DNA from: Natrinema hispanicum
GTDB taxonomy: Archaea > Halobacteriota > Halobacteria > Halobacteriales > Natrialbaceae
Direction of reading: 5' to 3'
DNA: 33,217 nt
NCBI RefSeq assembly: GCF_900111485.1
Contig: NZ_FOIC01000030.1
Coordinates: 1-33,217 of the forward strand
The notes under the pieces were generated by a model. That model did no database searches, was not told the origin of the DNA, and was given only the letters and a program-made list of their open reading frames with translations. The translations under genes were made by a program, and so were the position numbers. This document shows, one piece after another, positions 23,703-31,788 of the stretch (positions within the stretch are counted from its first letter, which is position 1; every line of letters begins with the position of its first letter).

Positions 23703-24803
23703 ATGCGGATCCTCGTCTTTGCGAACACACCTGCCCACGTTCACCTGTATCGACACGCCGTCGACCGTCTCGAGCGAGCGGGACACGACGTGCTCGTCCT
23801 CACCAGAGAGTACGCCTGTACGACCGACCTACTCGACTACTTCGAGCTGCCCTACCGGGTGTACGGCGACCACCGGACGGAGGGCTACTCGAAGCTCGGA
23901 TTCGCCCGCGAAGTTGGCGGGCAGTTCCTGACGATCGGTATCGAAGCGCTCCGGTTCGATCCCGACGTCGTCTTCGGCCGGGGACCCTACGCGGCCTACG
24001 CCGGCACGCTCTCGCGGACGCCGATCGTGCTCGTCCTCGATGACGAACCTGGTGATTTCAACCACACCGTCTCGCGGCCCTTCGCCGACTGTATCCTCTC
24101 GCCGGACGTGACGCGTCGCGATCTCGGCGACGCCCACTACACCTTCGATGGCTTCAAAGAGTGTGCCTATCTCCACCCCGACGTCTTCGAGCCCACCACC
24201 GACGTCCGGACGTATCTCGACGTCGATCCCGATGAGCCGTACGTGCTGGTCCGGTTCAACGCCCTCGATGCGTTACACGACGCCGATCTCGAGGGGTTCC
24301 GTCCTGACCAGCGACGGGACCTGATCGAACGGCTGAGCGAGGTTGCGACGGTCTTCGTCTCCGACGAAGGCGACGAGTTAGACCTCCGAGACCTCCCGGC
24401 GCGGCCCTATGATCTCCATCCCGCATTGATCCACGACGCGATGGCCGAGGCCGAGTTGCTGGTCGCCGATACCGGGACGATGGCCACCGAAGCCGCGCTG
24501 CTTGGCACGCCCGCGTTCCGCTATCGCGGGACCGACGACCACGAGTACGGCGAGTTCCAGGAACTCGAGCGCGCCGGCCTCGCCGAACAGTTCGACACCT
24601 ATGAGGCGGTTCGAGACCGCTCGCTCGAGGTACTCGCCGACGACGATATCGCCGAGCAGTGGGAGCAACGCCGCCGGGAGTACGTCGGCGACCTCGTGAA
24701 CCTGACCAATCTCCTCGTTGATGTCGCCGAATCTCGCGGTACCGTCGAGCGCCTCGACCGATCGACCAAGCAAGTGCTACAGCCCCGGTCACGGACGATC
24801 TGA
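23703..24803 (+). CDS. DUF354 family protein, GT-B glycosyltransferase-like (copy 2)
   Basis: 366 residues from ATG 23703. It is a full-length paralogue of the protein at 12213-13331: MRILVFANTPAHVHLYRH, DPDVVFGRGPYAAYAGTL, FDGFKECAYLHPDVFEP, VRFNALDALHDAD and LLVADTGTMATEAALLGTPAF. The block shared with nucleotide-binding GT-B proteins is complete in both. Two copies in one locus suggest two related transfer or epimerisation steps, or a glycan with two similar residues. The exact reaction of DUF354 proteins is not established. Divergent from the GT4 gene. Confidence 0.86.
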   Translation: MRILVFANTPAHVHLYRHAVDRLERAGHDVLVLTREYACTTDLLDYFELPYRVYGDHRTEGYSKLGFAREVGGQFLTIGIEALRFDPDVVFGRGPYAAYAGTLSRTPIVLVLDDEPGDFNHTVSRPFADCILSPDVTRRDLGDAHYTFDGFKECAYLHPDVFEPTTDVRTYLDVDPDEPYVLVRFNALDALHDADLEGFRPDQRRDLIERLSEVATVFVSDEGDELDLRDLPARPYDLHPALIHDAMAEAELLVADTGTMATEAALLGTPAFRYRGTDDHEYGEFQELERAGLAEQFDTYEAVRDRSLEVLADDDIAEQWEQRRREYVGDLVNLTNLLVDVAESRGTVERLDRSTKQVLQPRSRTI

Positions 24804-24870
24804 CGTCGCTTGCGGGCTGTGACGCCCGGCGGTTGCACTGATCTGCGAACCCGGCATGAGCGATCTGTCA

Positions 24871-24884
24871 CGAAAAACTTATAT
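24871..24884 (+). promoter_or_regulatory. BRE/TATA promoter of the zinc-ribbon gene
   Basis: CGAAAAACTTATAT combines an A-rich TFB-recognition element with a TATA box, ending 34 bases before the ATG at 24919. This is the most conventional haloarchaeal promoter in the window and contrasts with the ATAACAAAG elements. Confidence 0.65.
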
Positions 24885-24918
24885 CGATCTCCAGAAAAGA
24901 GCCGACTAGTTCCGTTCT

Positions 24919-25125
24919 ATGAGTCTCTCTACACTGCTCAGTGACCTGTTTTCCGGCTCGGATACCGGAACCGAGCTGCCGGACGCCAACGCGGACACCG
25001 GTGAGGGTATCAGTTCGGTTACGGTGGTTCGTGAGTGCCGACACTGTGGGACGAACGTCTCGGCCGGAACCGCCCAGTGTCCGACCTGCGATAGCGACGA
25101 GATCGTCACTTACTCCATCGAGTAA
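24919..25125 (+). CDS. Small zinc-ribbon protein
   Basis: 68 residues. An acidic N-terminal half (DANADTGEG) is followed by a single zinc ribbon, CRHC (Cys40, Cys43) and CPTC (Cys54, Cys57), of the rubredoxin-like or double-zinc-ribbon kind. Small proteins of this type are frequent in haloarchaea and usually have no assigned role. It has its own TATA promoter. Its last 16 bases overlap, tail to tail, with the end of the GT2 gene on the other strand. Confidence 0.8.
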   Translation: MSLSTLLSDLFSGSDTGTELPDANADTGEGISSVTVVRECRHCGTNVSAGTAQCPTCDSDEIVTYSIE

Positions 25126-26174
25126 GCCGGCGCTCGAGCGTCGCCGTCGCTTGGATTGCTGTTCTCGTCACACGATACCTCGAGGTCCTCGTTTGCCTCG
25201 GCGTCGAGTCGGATGGCGCTCCCGAGCGAGACGAGCCCAAGCAGGGTGGCAACGAACGACGAAAGACCGCCCGCAAAAGCATCGTCACCGCGTCCCGCCC
25301 GGACGATCGATCCGCCAAGGCCAGCCAGTCCGCCGGCCAGCCCCAGCGTACCGACGGCGTAGTAGACGACGGCCGGATTGAACGAGCGGACGACATACCG
25401 GGTCTTCAACCGCCAGCAGAAGCTCCGAAGTAACAACAGGGAGACGAACCGGATGAACGGGCCGTACTTGATACTGCTGTCCTCGTCGCCGTAGATCGCT
25501 GACATGGGGACATCTGCGACGCGACACCCCGCGACGTTTAAATGCGTCAGCAGGTGATTGAGAAAGCCGTATTGGTCGGTGATCTCGTCGAGGTCGAGTC
25601 GTTCGATCGCCTCGCTCGAGATGGCGGTGTAGCCGTTCTGTGGGTCGCCGAGCGACCAGTAGCCCGTGGCGAACTTCGAGAGCCCGGTGAGCATGGCGTT
25701 GCCGACGAACCGGAACGTCGACATCCCATCACGGTCGTCGGATGAAAGCAGCCGATTGCCCTTGGCGTAGTCGGCTTCGCCGGCCACGACCGGGTCGATG
25801 ATCCGATCGAGGATCGTGGGGTCCATCTGCCCGTCGCCGTTCATTACCGCAACGACGTCGATATCGTCTGCGACGGCACGACGGTAGCCGGTTTTGACTG
25901 CACCGCCGTAGCCCCGGTTTTCCGCGTGACGGATCGGCACGACCCGTCGCTCGTCGCCGCCATCGGCCGCCGTAAGCGCCTGATCGGCCACCTCGCTCTC
26001 GGCGTTGACTCGCGTTGCGACCCGCTGGATCACTTGCCAGCTGTCGTCTGGCGATGCATCGTCGACGGCGTAGATACGATCGACGAAGTCGGGAATCGTC
26101 TCGATGACCCGGCCGACGAACGCCGCCTCGTCGTAGGCCGTGACCACGACGGCGATCCGTTTTCCCTTATACAT
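25110..26174 (-). CDS. Polyprenyl-phosphate sugar synthase-like GT2 glycosyltransferase
   Basis: 354 residues from ATG 26174 (MYKGKRIAVVV). The ORF could start earlier, but this ATG overlaps the stop of the dehydrogenase gene by 8 bases and begins the family sequence. GT-A fold: VVVTAYDEAAFVGRVI, AVDDASPDDSW, NRGYGGAVKTGYRRA and MNGDGQMDP as the DxD-like metal motif. Two hydrophobic helices near residues 266-292 and 300-322 anchor it to the membrane, as in dolichyl-phosphate hexose synthases and GtrB-like proteins. It probably loads a sugar onto a dolichyl or polyprenyl phosphate. Being last in the diacetamido-uronate operon, it may use that sugar. Confidence 0.88.
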   Translation of the reverse strand: MYKGKRIAVVVTAYDEAAFVGRVIETIPDFVDRIYAVDDASPDDSWQVIQRVATRVNAESEVADQALTAADGGDERRVVPIRHAENRGYGGAVKTGYRRAVADDIDVVAVMNGDGQMDPTILDRIIDPVVAGEADYAKGNRLLSSDDRDGMSTFRFVGNAMLTGLSKFATGYWSLGDPQNGYTAISSEAIERLDLDEITDQYGFLNHLLTHLNVAGCRVADVPMSAIYGDEDSSIKYGPFIRFVSLLLLRSFCWRLKTRYVVRSFNPAVVYYAVGTLGLAGGLAGLGGSIVRAGRGDDAFAGGLSSFVATLLGLVSLGSAIRLDAEANEDLEVSCDENSNPSDGDARAPAYSME

Positions 26175-27651
26175 CGTTGCCTCCATCGGTTGTCGCGCTC
26201 TTCGGCCCGGCCCCGTCCCGGCCGGCGCTGTCGCGGTCACGCAAGCCACGCGGCGGCCGACCGTCGCTCGAGCCAGCGAGATCGTACTCCCGATGGGCAG
26301 TCGCCGAGAGATCGACCGCGTCCCGGCCGTCGATGACGACCATCGGCTCGAGCGCGGCCCAGTCGATCCGCTCGAACGCCTCGTGAGGCGTAACGAGCAC
26401 GGCGGCGTCGAACGTCTCGTCAGACAGGTCGTCGATCGTTACCGGTCGTGCACCGTAGTCAGCTGGATCGACCAGCGGGTCGACACCCGCAACGTCGGCT
26501 CCGCGCTCGGACAGTACGTCGATGACGCCCAGCGCCGGAGAAGCACGCGTTTCCTCGACGCCGGGACGGTACGTGACACCGAGGACGACGACCGACGCGT
26601 CTGCGAGATCGGTGTCGATTTCTGTGAGTTCTCCCTCGAGTCGGTCGACGACGACCGCGGGCATCTCGTCGTTAACCCGGCGAGCCGTCTCAGTGACGGC
26701 CATCGGCTCGTCGGTCCGGCCGAGCAGGAAATGTGGATAGTACGGAATGCAGTGGCCGCCGACGCCGGGGCCGGGATCGTGAAGCTGGCACATCGGCAAG
26801 TCGTTAGCCGTGTCGATCGCTTCGCGGACCGAAATCTCGAGCTCGTCTGCGAGCCGACTCAGTTCGTTGGCCAGCCCAATGTTGACGTCCCGATAGATCC
26901 CCTCGAACACCTTGACGGCCTCCGCCGTCGTCGCGTCCGAGACGGGGTGGACCTCGTTGTCCGAGAGTTCATCATAGACGAGTGCGGCTGCGCGCGTACT
27001 CTCCGGGTCGATCCCGCCGACGACCTTGGGGTAGTGGCCGCGGATGTCGCGCAAGGCGGTGCCCGAGGACGTTCGCTCGGGGCAAAAGGCGAGCCCGAAC
27101 GCGTCGGGTGCAAGGCCACTTTCGCTCGCGAGATGGGGCTCGAGGACATCACGACAGGTTCCCGGCGGCAGGGTCGACTCGGCGATTACCAGATCGCCGG
27201 GTGCGAGTCCGGCTGCGATGTCGTCGACGACCGATTCGACCGTCGTGAGATCGGGATTATTGTCCTCGTCTAAGAGCGTCGGGACGATGATGACGTGGAT
27301 CCGGGCCGAATCGGCTGCCGCCGCCCCATCCGTCGTGGCCGCGAGCCGCCCGGCAGCGACCTGGTCGGCGACGAGATCGTCGAGTCCGGGCTCGCCGACG
27401 ACGTGGCTTTTGCCGTCGGCGATCGTCTTGATGACGGCCGGATCAATGTCGACGCCGGTTACGTTCCCCGTCGTCTCGGCGTAGACTGCCGCCAGTGGCA
27501 GCCCCATCTTGCCGAGCCCGTAGACGGCGACCGGCACCTCGCCGCCCGTCAGCCGCTCACGCTGTCGGTCGGGCGACAAGGTCGAGCCGTAGAGCCCGCC
27601 AGTCGCTTCGGAGCCAGCGCCAGCGCTCGTGTCGGTCGACCGCTCCGCCAT
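26167..27651 (-). CDS. wbpA: UDP-sugar 6-dehydrogenase (UDP-GlcNAc dehydrogenase type, WbpA/WecC-like)
   Basis: 494 residues. After a polar N-terminal extension of about 38 residues the Rossmann motif VYGLGKMGLP (43-52) appears. Then come FCPERTSSGTAL, AEAVKVFEGIYRDVNIGLANEL with Lys247, and GPGVGGHCIPYYP with the catalytic Cys301. The C-terminal UDP-binding domain has LGVTYRPGVEETR. The spacing and FCPER block match UDP-HexNAc dehydrogenases rather than UDP-glucose dehydrogenases. It oxidises C6 of UDP-GlcNAc to the uronic acid, or UDP-ManNAc if paired only with the 2-epimerase. Start is 1 base inside the preceding stop (TGATG). The Ser/Asp-rich C-terminal 30 residues are unusual. Confidence 0.88.
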   Translation of the reverse strand: MAERSTDTSAGAGSEATGGLYGSTLSPDRQRERLTGGEVPVAVYGLGKMGLPLAAVYAETTGNVTGVDIDPAVIKTIADGKSHVVGEPGLDDLVADQVAAGRLAATTDGAAAADSARIHVIIVPTLLDEDNNPDLTTVESVVDDIAAGLAPGDLVIAESTLPPGTCRDVLEPHLASESGLAPDAFGLAFCPERTSSGTALRDIRGHYPKVVGGIDPESTRAAALVYDELSDNEVHPVSDATTAEAVKVFEGIYRDVNIGLANELSRLADELEISVREAIDTANDLPMCQLHDPGPGVGGHCIPYYPHFLLGRTDEPMAVTETARRVNDEMPAVVVDRLEGELTEIDTDLADASVVVLGVTYRPGVEETRASPALGVIDVLSERGADVAGVDPLVDPADYGARPVTIDDLSDETFDAAVLVTPHEAFERIDWAALEPMVVIDGRDAVDLSATAHREYDLAGSSDGRPPRGLRDRDSAGRDGAGPKSATTDGGNDV

Positions 27652-28676
27652 CAGACTTCCACCTCCGGTCCCCGTGACGACTCGTCGTCCGCGTCGTCGC
27701 TCGGTCCCATCGCGAGCCGGTCGATCAGCTGGACGGTTTTGAGTGCCTCGATGCCATCCTCAGCCGTTACCTCGGGGTCTGAGCCGGTTCTGGCTGCCTC
27801 GACGAACGACTCGAGTTCGTTGCGGAGCGGCTCGCCGGTGTCGACGCGGGGCCGTTCGACGACGCTCTCGTGGCGGTATCGGGACTGACCGTCGTCAGCG
27901 AGGTATTCCGGATAGGAATCGCGGTGGATCAGCACCGACTGCTCGAGGTAGTCGACCTCGACGAGACACTCGCGAGCGGTCACGGTGAGCCGGCGCACCT
28001 TTTTCTGGGTGACACGACTCGCCGTCACCGTCGCGACGACGTCGTTGTATTCGATCGTCGCGGTGGCGTACTGGCCGTCATCGGTGCCCATCGCGGCGAC
28101 GGAGTGGGGTCGCTCGTCGAGGATCGCACCGACGACGTCGACATCGTGGACCATCAGGTCGTAGATGACGTTGCCCGGTGCCACGCGATCGACCGGTGGG
28201 CCGAGCCGTTCGGCTGCGACGCTGATCACGTCGAGGTCATCGATCAACTCCGCGACCGTCTGTACTGCCGGATTGAATCGCTCGATGTGGCCGACCTGTA
28301 AGACCAGCCCTGCGTCGTGTGCCTGCTCGGCAAGTTCCCTGGCCTGTTGGACGGTTTCGGCGATCGGTTTCTCGACCAAGACGTGAACGCCGGCCTCGAG
28401 ACAGGTCGAGACTGTTTCGTAGTGGGCGTGGGTCGGGACGGCCACTGTCACGACGTCACAGCGCTCGAGAAGGGTGTCGAGCGAGACTGCCTCGGTGTCG
28501 TACGCGGCGGCGACGCGGTCGGCGATGTCGTTGTCGTGGTCAGTAATGCCGACGAGGTCGACGCTGGGCAGTTCGGCGTAGACTCGCGCGTGGTTTTCGC
28601 CCATCGAGCCGACGCCGACGACGCCGGCCCGAAGCTGTTCGTCGGTCGTCGCGGCAGCTACTCTGTCCGTACTCAT
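27651..28676 (-). CDS. wbpB: UDP-HexNAc-uronate 3-dehydrogenase-like oxidoreductase (WbpB/WlbA-like, Gfo/Idh/MocA family)
   Basis: 341 residues. Rossmann motif VVGVGSMGENHARVY (19-33), EKPIAET (EKP at 102-104), and GHIERFNPA (129-137), a pattern typical of WlbA/WbpB proteins. Late in the second domain KKVRRLTVTARE marks the open sheet. In the Pseudomonas pathway WbpB oxidises C3 of UDP-GlcNAc-uronate with NAD, giving the ketone used by the aminotransferase WbpE. Here the aminotransferase gene is immediately upstream (ATGA overlap) and the dehydrogenase immediately downstream, the expected company. It is more compact than the oxidoreductases at 4193 and 19449 and unlikely to be redundant with them. 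Confidence 0.85.
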   Translation of the reverse strand: MSTDRVAAATTDEQLRAGVVGVGSMGENHARVYAELPSVDLVGITDHDNDIADRVAAAYDTEAVSLDTLLERCDVVTVAVPTHAHYETVSTCLEAGVHVLVEKPIAETVQQARELAEQAHDAGLVLQVGHIERFNPAVQTVAELIDDLDVISVAAERLGPPVDRVAPGNVIYDLMVHDVDVVGAILDERPHSVAAMGTDDGQYATATIEYNDVVATVTASRVTQKKVRRLTVTARECLVEVDYLEQSVLIHRDSYPEYLADDGQSRYRHESVVERPRVDTGEPLRNELESFVEAARTGSDPEVTAEDGIEALKTVQLIDRLAMGPSDDADDESSRGPEVEV

Positions 28677-29875
28677 TGGCTGGTGAAGTGATCGCGCACT
28701 GCTTCGACGACGGTGCGCCTGTCGCCGGCCGAGAGTTCCTGATGGACGGGCAGTGACAGCACTTCGTCGGCCGCCAGTTCCGCCGCCGGGAGCTGTGCCG
28801 CAGCCGTGCTGACTGTCTCGTAGGCCGGCTGACGGTGGATCGGTGTCTCGTAGTAGATTCCGGTGCCGATGTCTCGCTCTGCGAGTGTCGCCGCGAGCGC
28901 GTCCCGGTCGTCCGTCCGCACCGTATACTGGTGGTAGACGTGTCGACGATCGGTCGGCACCGTCGGCGTCTCAAGCGGGAGATCGGCGAGTTCTTCGTCG
29001 TAGACAGCGGCGTTCTCGCGGCGCGTGCGGTTGAATTTGGGCAGTCGCTCGAGTTGAACGCGGCCGATCGCTGCCGCGATGCTGGTCATCCGGAAGTTGT
29101 GCCCGAGGCAGACGTGGTCGTAGCTGCCGGTCCCGCTGACGTCCCGGCCGTGATTGACGAAGCTCGCGGCGCGGTCGGCGACGTCGTCGCGGTCGGTGAC
29201 GATCATCCCGCCCTCGCCGGTAGTCATGTTCTTAGTCGGGTAAAACGAGAAACAGGCCGCGTCGCCGCAGGTGCCGACGCGTTGCCCGTCGACTTTGGCC
29301 CCGTGGGCCTGACAGGCATCCTCGACGACGAACAGGTCGTGCTCGTCGGCGATCGCACACAACGTCGGCATGTCGGCGGGCAGCCCGTAGAGATGGACCG
29401 GCAAGAGCCCGACGACGTCGTCCCGATCTGCGAGAATCCGTCGAACGTCAGCCGGGTCCAGGGTGTACGTCTCGGGATCGATGTCGGCGAAGACGGGCGT
29501 CCCCCCGGCCAGCCGAATCGCGTTCGCGCTCGCGACGAACGAAAACGGTGACGTGATCACCGCATCTCCATCGTCGAGTCCGACCGCCTCGAGCGCGGCG
29601 TGTAACGCAGTCGTTCCGTTTGATGTCGCGACCCCCTCGTTGGCCCCACAGTAGGTCGCGAATTCTTCCTCGAAGGCCCTGACTTCCGGGCCGTCGGCGA
29701 GTCGGCCGTCCTCGAGGATGGCCGTGACGCGCTCGCGAGCGTCGGCGCTAAGTTCAGGATCGGCAATCGGAACGGGTGTCGTGTCTCCGCGGGAGTCGCC
29801 ATCATATCCCGATTCTGTGCCCGTGCCAGCATCGATACCACCATCGGTCTCGGGGTTCGTCTCGGTGTCCGTCAT
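28673..29875 (-). CDS. wbpE: DegT/DnrJ/EryC1/StrS-family sugar aminotransferase (WbpE-like)
   Basis: 400 residues. The first 40 residues are acidic and low complexity, and the domain starts at PIADPELSADARER. PLP site: VVEDACQAHGA (Asp186 pairs with the ring nitrogen) and SFYPTKNMTTGEGG with the Schiff-base Lys215. Other family blocks are ATSNGTTALHAAL, PVHLYGLPADM and LGHNFRMTSIAAAIG. The enzyme transfers an amino group from glutamate to a 3-keto or 4-keto nucleotide-sugar. In this operon the 3-keto product of the WbpB-like enzyme is the likely substrate. Start ATG 29875 overlaps the acetyltransferase stop as ATGA. Confidence 0.92.
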   Translation of the reverse strand: MTDTETNPETDGGIDAGTGTESGYDGDSRGDTTPVPIADPELSADARERVTAILEDGRLADGPEVRAFEEEFATYCGANEGVATSNGTTALHAALEAVGLDDGDAVITSPFSFVASANAIRLAGGTPVFADIDPETYTLDPADVRRILADRDDVVGLLPVHLYGLPADMPTLCAIADEHDLFVVEDACQAHGAKVDGQRVGTCGDAACFSFYPTKNMTTGEGGMIVTDRDDVADRAASFVNHGRDVSGTGSYDHVCLGHNFRMTSIAAAIGRVQLERLPKFNRTRRENAAVYDEELADLPLETPTVPTDRRHVYHQYTVRTDDRDALAATLAERDIGTGIYYETPIHRQPAYETVSTAAAQLPAAELAADEVLSLPVHQELSAGDRRTVVEAVRDHFTSQ

Positions 29876-30462
29876 GCGAGCTGGTTTGCTCCATCGAGAG
29901 GGTCCGGAAGCGGTTGGACGGTTGCTGGCGTGCCAACAGCTAACGTGTCTGCCGGGACATCGTCGGTGACGACCGAACCGGCCGCGACGAACGCGTTCTC
30001 GCCGATCGTCACACCTGGCAACAGCGTCGCGTTCGCGCCGATCGATGCGCCATCCTCGATCGTTGGGCCCTCGAGTCCGTTCTCGGTTCGGATGGGATAC
30101 TCGTCGTTCGTCAATACCGCTCCCGGGCCGACGAAGACGTTGCTGCCGATCGTCGTCTGGGTCGGGACGTAGACGTTCGTCTGCAGGCTGACGTGCGAGC
30201 CGATCTCGGTCTGGCCGTCGATAACGGTCTTGGTGCCGACGAGGACATCGTCGCCGATCGTCGTCCCCTCGCGGACTAAGACGTCGTGTCCGGTCACGAA
30301 CCCGTCGCCGATCGTCACGTCACTGTAGACGATCGAGCCCGCTCTGATCGTCGCGCCGTCACCGATCCGGGCTGGCTCGTCGAACTCGCCGTAGCCGACC
30401 GTCGCGTCGTCATCGATCGTACAGCCGTCACCGGCGACGACGTCACGTACTGTTTCGCTCAT
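29872..30462 (-). CDS. wbpD: Left-handed beta-helix (hexapeptide) N-acetyltransferase, WbpD-like
   Basis: 196 residues. It is built of hexapeptide repeats ([LIV]-G-x4), for example ARIGDGATIRAGSIVY, TTIGDDVLVGTKTVI, ASIGANATLLPGVTIG and ENAFVAAGSVVT. A loop LTNDEYPIR and GTPA at the end are typical of the WbpD/WlbB group that acetylates the 3-amino group of UDP-2-acetamido-3-amino-2,3-dideoxy-glucuronate. Length agrees with that family. It is the first gene of the five-gene operon. ATG 30462 is preceded by a strong ribosome-binding site (GGAGGTG), so the transcript has a leader. Confidence 0.9.
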   Translation of the reverse strand: MSETVRDVVAGDGCTIDDDATVGYGEFDEPARIGDGATIRAGSIVYSDVTIGDGFVTGHDVLVREGTTIGDDVLVGTKTVIDGQTEIGSHVSLQTNVYVPTQTTIGSNVFVGPGAVLTNDEYPIRTENGLEGPTIEDGASIGANATLLPGVTIGENAFVAAGSVVTDDVPADTLAVGTPATVQPLPDPLDGANQLA

Positions 30463-30527
30463 GGCCGGCCACCTCCAGCGCCGTGGCTACCCCAGTGATC
30501 GATCGAGCGACTGTGATGAGTACTCAT
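30459..30527 (-). CDS. Possible 22-residue upstream ORF coupled to the acetyltransferase gene
   Basis: ATG at 30527; the stop TGA (30461-30459) overlaps the acetyltransferase ATG as ATGA. The peptide is rich in His, Ser and Gly. The operon's promoter element lies upstream at 30633-30641, so this ORF would be in the leader. An ORF this short can arise by chance. Translational coupling is a guess from the overlap. Confidence 0.2.
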   Translation of the reverse strand: MSTHHSRSIDHWGSHGAGGGRP

Positions 30528-30632
30528 GACACGCGCGTAAGCCGCTCCGTGGCGTCGTGTGTGATCGTATATTCGTTGCATAGTCAATCGATACCCGCGT
30601 GGGTGATCGTGCAGAAACAGCCGGTAACGAGG

Positions 30633-30641
30633 CTTTGTTAT
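30633..30641 (-). promoter_or_regulatory. ATAACAAAG element of the diacetamido-uronate operon
   Basis: Exact ATAACAAAG on the minus strand, 170 bases before the first gene of the operon. The leader would be the longest in the set, about 140 bases if the element sits near -30. Confidence 0.45.
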
Positions 30642-30697
30642 CCCCGGCTTGCAGGGGGTGTAGCCACGAACTACGGCAGCATCAGAGCGATTCCTCG

Positions 30698-30725
30698 CGC
30701 AAGCGGCGTGAGTCGGCCGCTTGCG
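30698..30725. repeat. Perfect 10-bp inverted repeat in an intergenic region
   Basis: CGCAAGCGGC and GCCGCTTGCG with an 8-base spacer. It lies about 57 bp upstream of the operon's ATAACAAAG element on the minus strand and about 200 bp before the gene at 30928. It could be an operator for a dimeric regulator or an RNA hairpin. Confidence 0.5.
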
Positions 30726-30927
30726 GCCACGGACGAACGGATGGGTCCCGTTCTCATTCGGAAACGTTGGATTAGGCGTCTGTCACGGCCGCTAACTGGT
30801 ACAAAACCCTTTCGCGAGGGTAGTCGAGTGATAGTAAAGTGTCACAGTCTGGCATTCGGCGGTGTGAGGTATCCGAGCACATCAGACTGCCGGAATCGGC
30901 ACCGGAGACAACGGGACGAGGGGAGCG

Positions 30928-31464
30928 ATGTCTGAGACCGAACTCACCCAGGCCAAGCTGTTCGACGTCTTTAGCAACGCGCGGCGACGACGAACGGTCC
31001 AGTTCCTCAAACAACAGGGCGGCTCCTGTGATCTCGCGCCGCTCGTCGAGCAGGTCGCTGCCTGGGAAAACGACACCGATCCCGACGACGTGACCCGAAC
31101 CCAGCGCCGACGGGTCTACATCTCGCTGTACCAGACCCATCTGCCGATGCTCGAGGATCACGGCATCGTCGACTGGGATCCGGAGGGCCACGAAATCGAG
31201 TTGCTCCCGAACGAGGAGCGCTTCGAGCCCTACCTTGATCGGCACCTCGAGAGCCAGCACGCGTGGCACCGCTTCTATGCAACCGTCACGGCTGTTGGCG
31301 TCGTCGCGTTCGGGCTGTCGGTGCTCGCGATCGGGCCGTTGACGAGCGGACTCGCGCCGGTCGTGGCGTTGACACTCTGTGTCGTCGTGTTCGCCCTCTC
31401 AGTGGCCCAGCATGTCTCACGTCGTCCCCTCGCCGAGCTTCCGCTTGGTCGGACGAGCCGGTAG
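30928..31464 (+). CDS. Winged-helix membrane protein (DUF7344-like)
   Basis: 178 residues. Residues about 8-85 form a winged helix-turn-helix-like domain (LFDVFSNARRRRTVQFL... RRRVYISLYQTHLPMLEDHGIVDWD), the pattern of haloarchaeal DUF7344 putative regulators. Two hydrophobic helices follow (about 112-130 and 137-158), and the end is short and basic. It may be a membrane-tethered transcription regulator; no ligand domain is seen. It is divergent from the diacetamido-uronate operon, so it is a candidate regulator of it, by position only. A GAGGGGAG-like ribosome-binding site precedes the ATG. Confidence 0.8.
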   Translation: MSETELTQAKLFDVFSNARRRRTVQFLKQQGGSCDLAPLVEQVAAWENDTDPDDVTRTQRRRVYISLYQTHLPMLEDHGIVDWDPEGHEIELLPNEERFEPYLDRHLESQHAWHRFYATVTAVGVVAFGLSVLAIGPLTSGLAPVVALTLCVVVFALSVAQHVSRRPLAELPLGRTSR

Positions 31465-31788
31465 CCCGTCTTCGCTGTCCCCGTCGTCAGGAGGGGCAGA
31501 CCATAGCCGAGCTGGTCGTGTCGATCGATACCCCGCATTCCGTCTGCGGAGACAGTCCCTCCGTGAGCGACTCGTCTGCGGTTCGGCGAGCTGCGACCCG
31601 AGTTGACGTCCGCTCTCGATAGGACACGCTCTGGACCGAACCACGACACAGCAAGTGCCTGCAGTTGCGTCTCTCGTCGGTCGATCAGTCTCATGTCGCC
31701 GTGGCGGTGCCAGCAGTCTCTCGAGGCTCGGAGTCACCGTACCCCACGGGCTTGGTTTGCGGGAAGCTCGCGTTCAGCGCGGCGGATA
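31465..31788. other. 324-bp gap between convergent genes
   Basis: The gap lies between the stops of the winged-helix protein (+) and the DUF1616 protein (-). No supported gene, repeat or structured element was recognised. ORFs across it have no coding character. Confidence 0.4.

Larger units (their letters stand above)
30463..30927. other. 465-bp region between divergent units
   Basis: Contains the minus-strand ATAACAAAG element (30633-30641), a possible 22-residue upstream ORF and the GGAGGTG ribosome-binding site for the acetyltransferase gene. It also has a perfect 10-bp inverted repeat at 30698-30725. Short ORFs here do not look coding. Confidence 0.5.

Noticed and set aside
26140-27273. 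Long plus-strand ORF (377 codons) opposite the dehydrogenase gene
   Set aside because: Antisense shadow of a high-GC gene; Arg/Val/Asp-rich with no family motifs, while the minus-strand gene has a complete catalytic set. The same applies to antisense ORFs at 12399-13271, 14366-15550, 18765-19913, 20492-21406 and 28835-29551.
30483-30935. 150-codon plus-strand ORF upstream of the winged-helix gene
   Set aside because: Runs across the promoter element and the palindrome, has mixed composition with no domain, and overlaps the supported ATG at 30928 in another frame.
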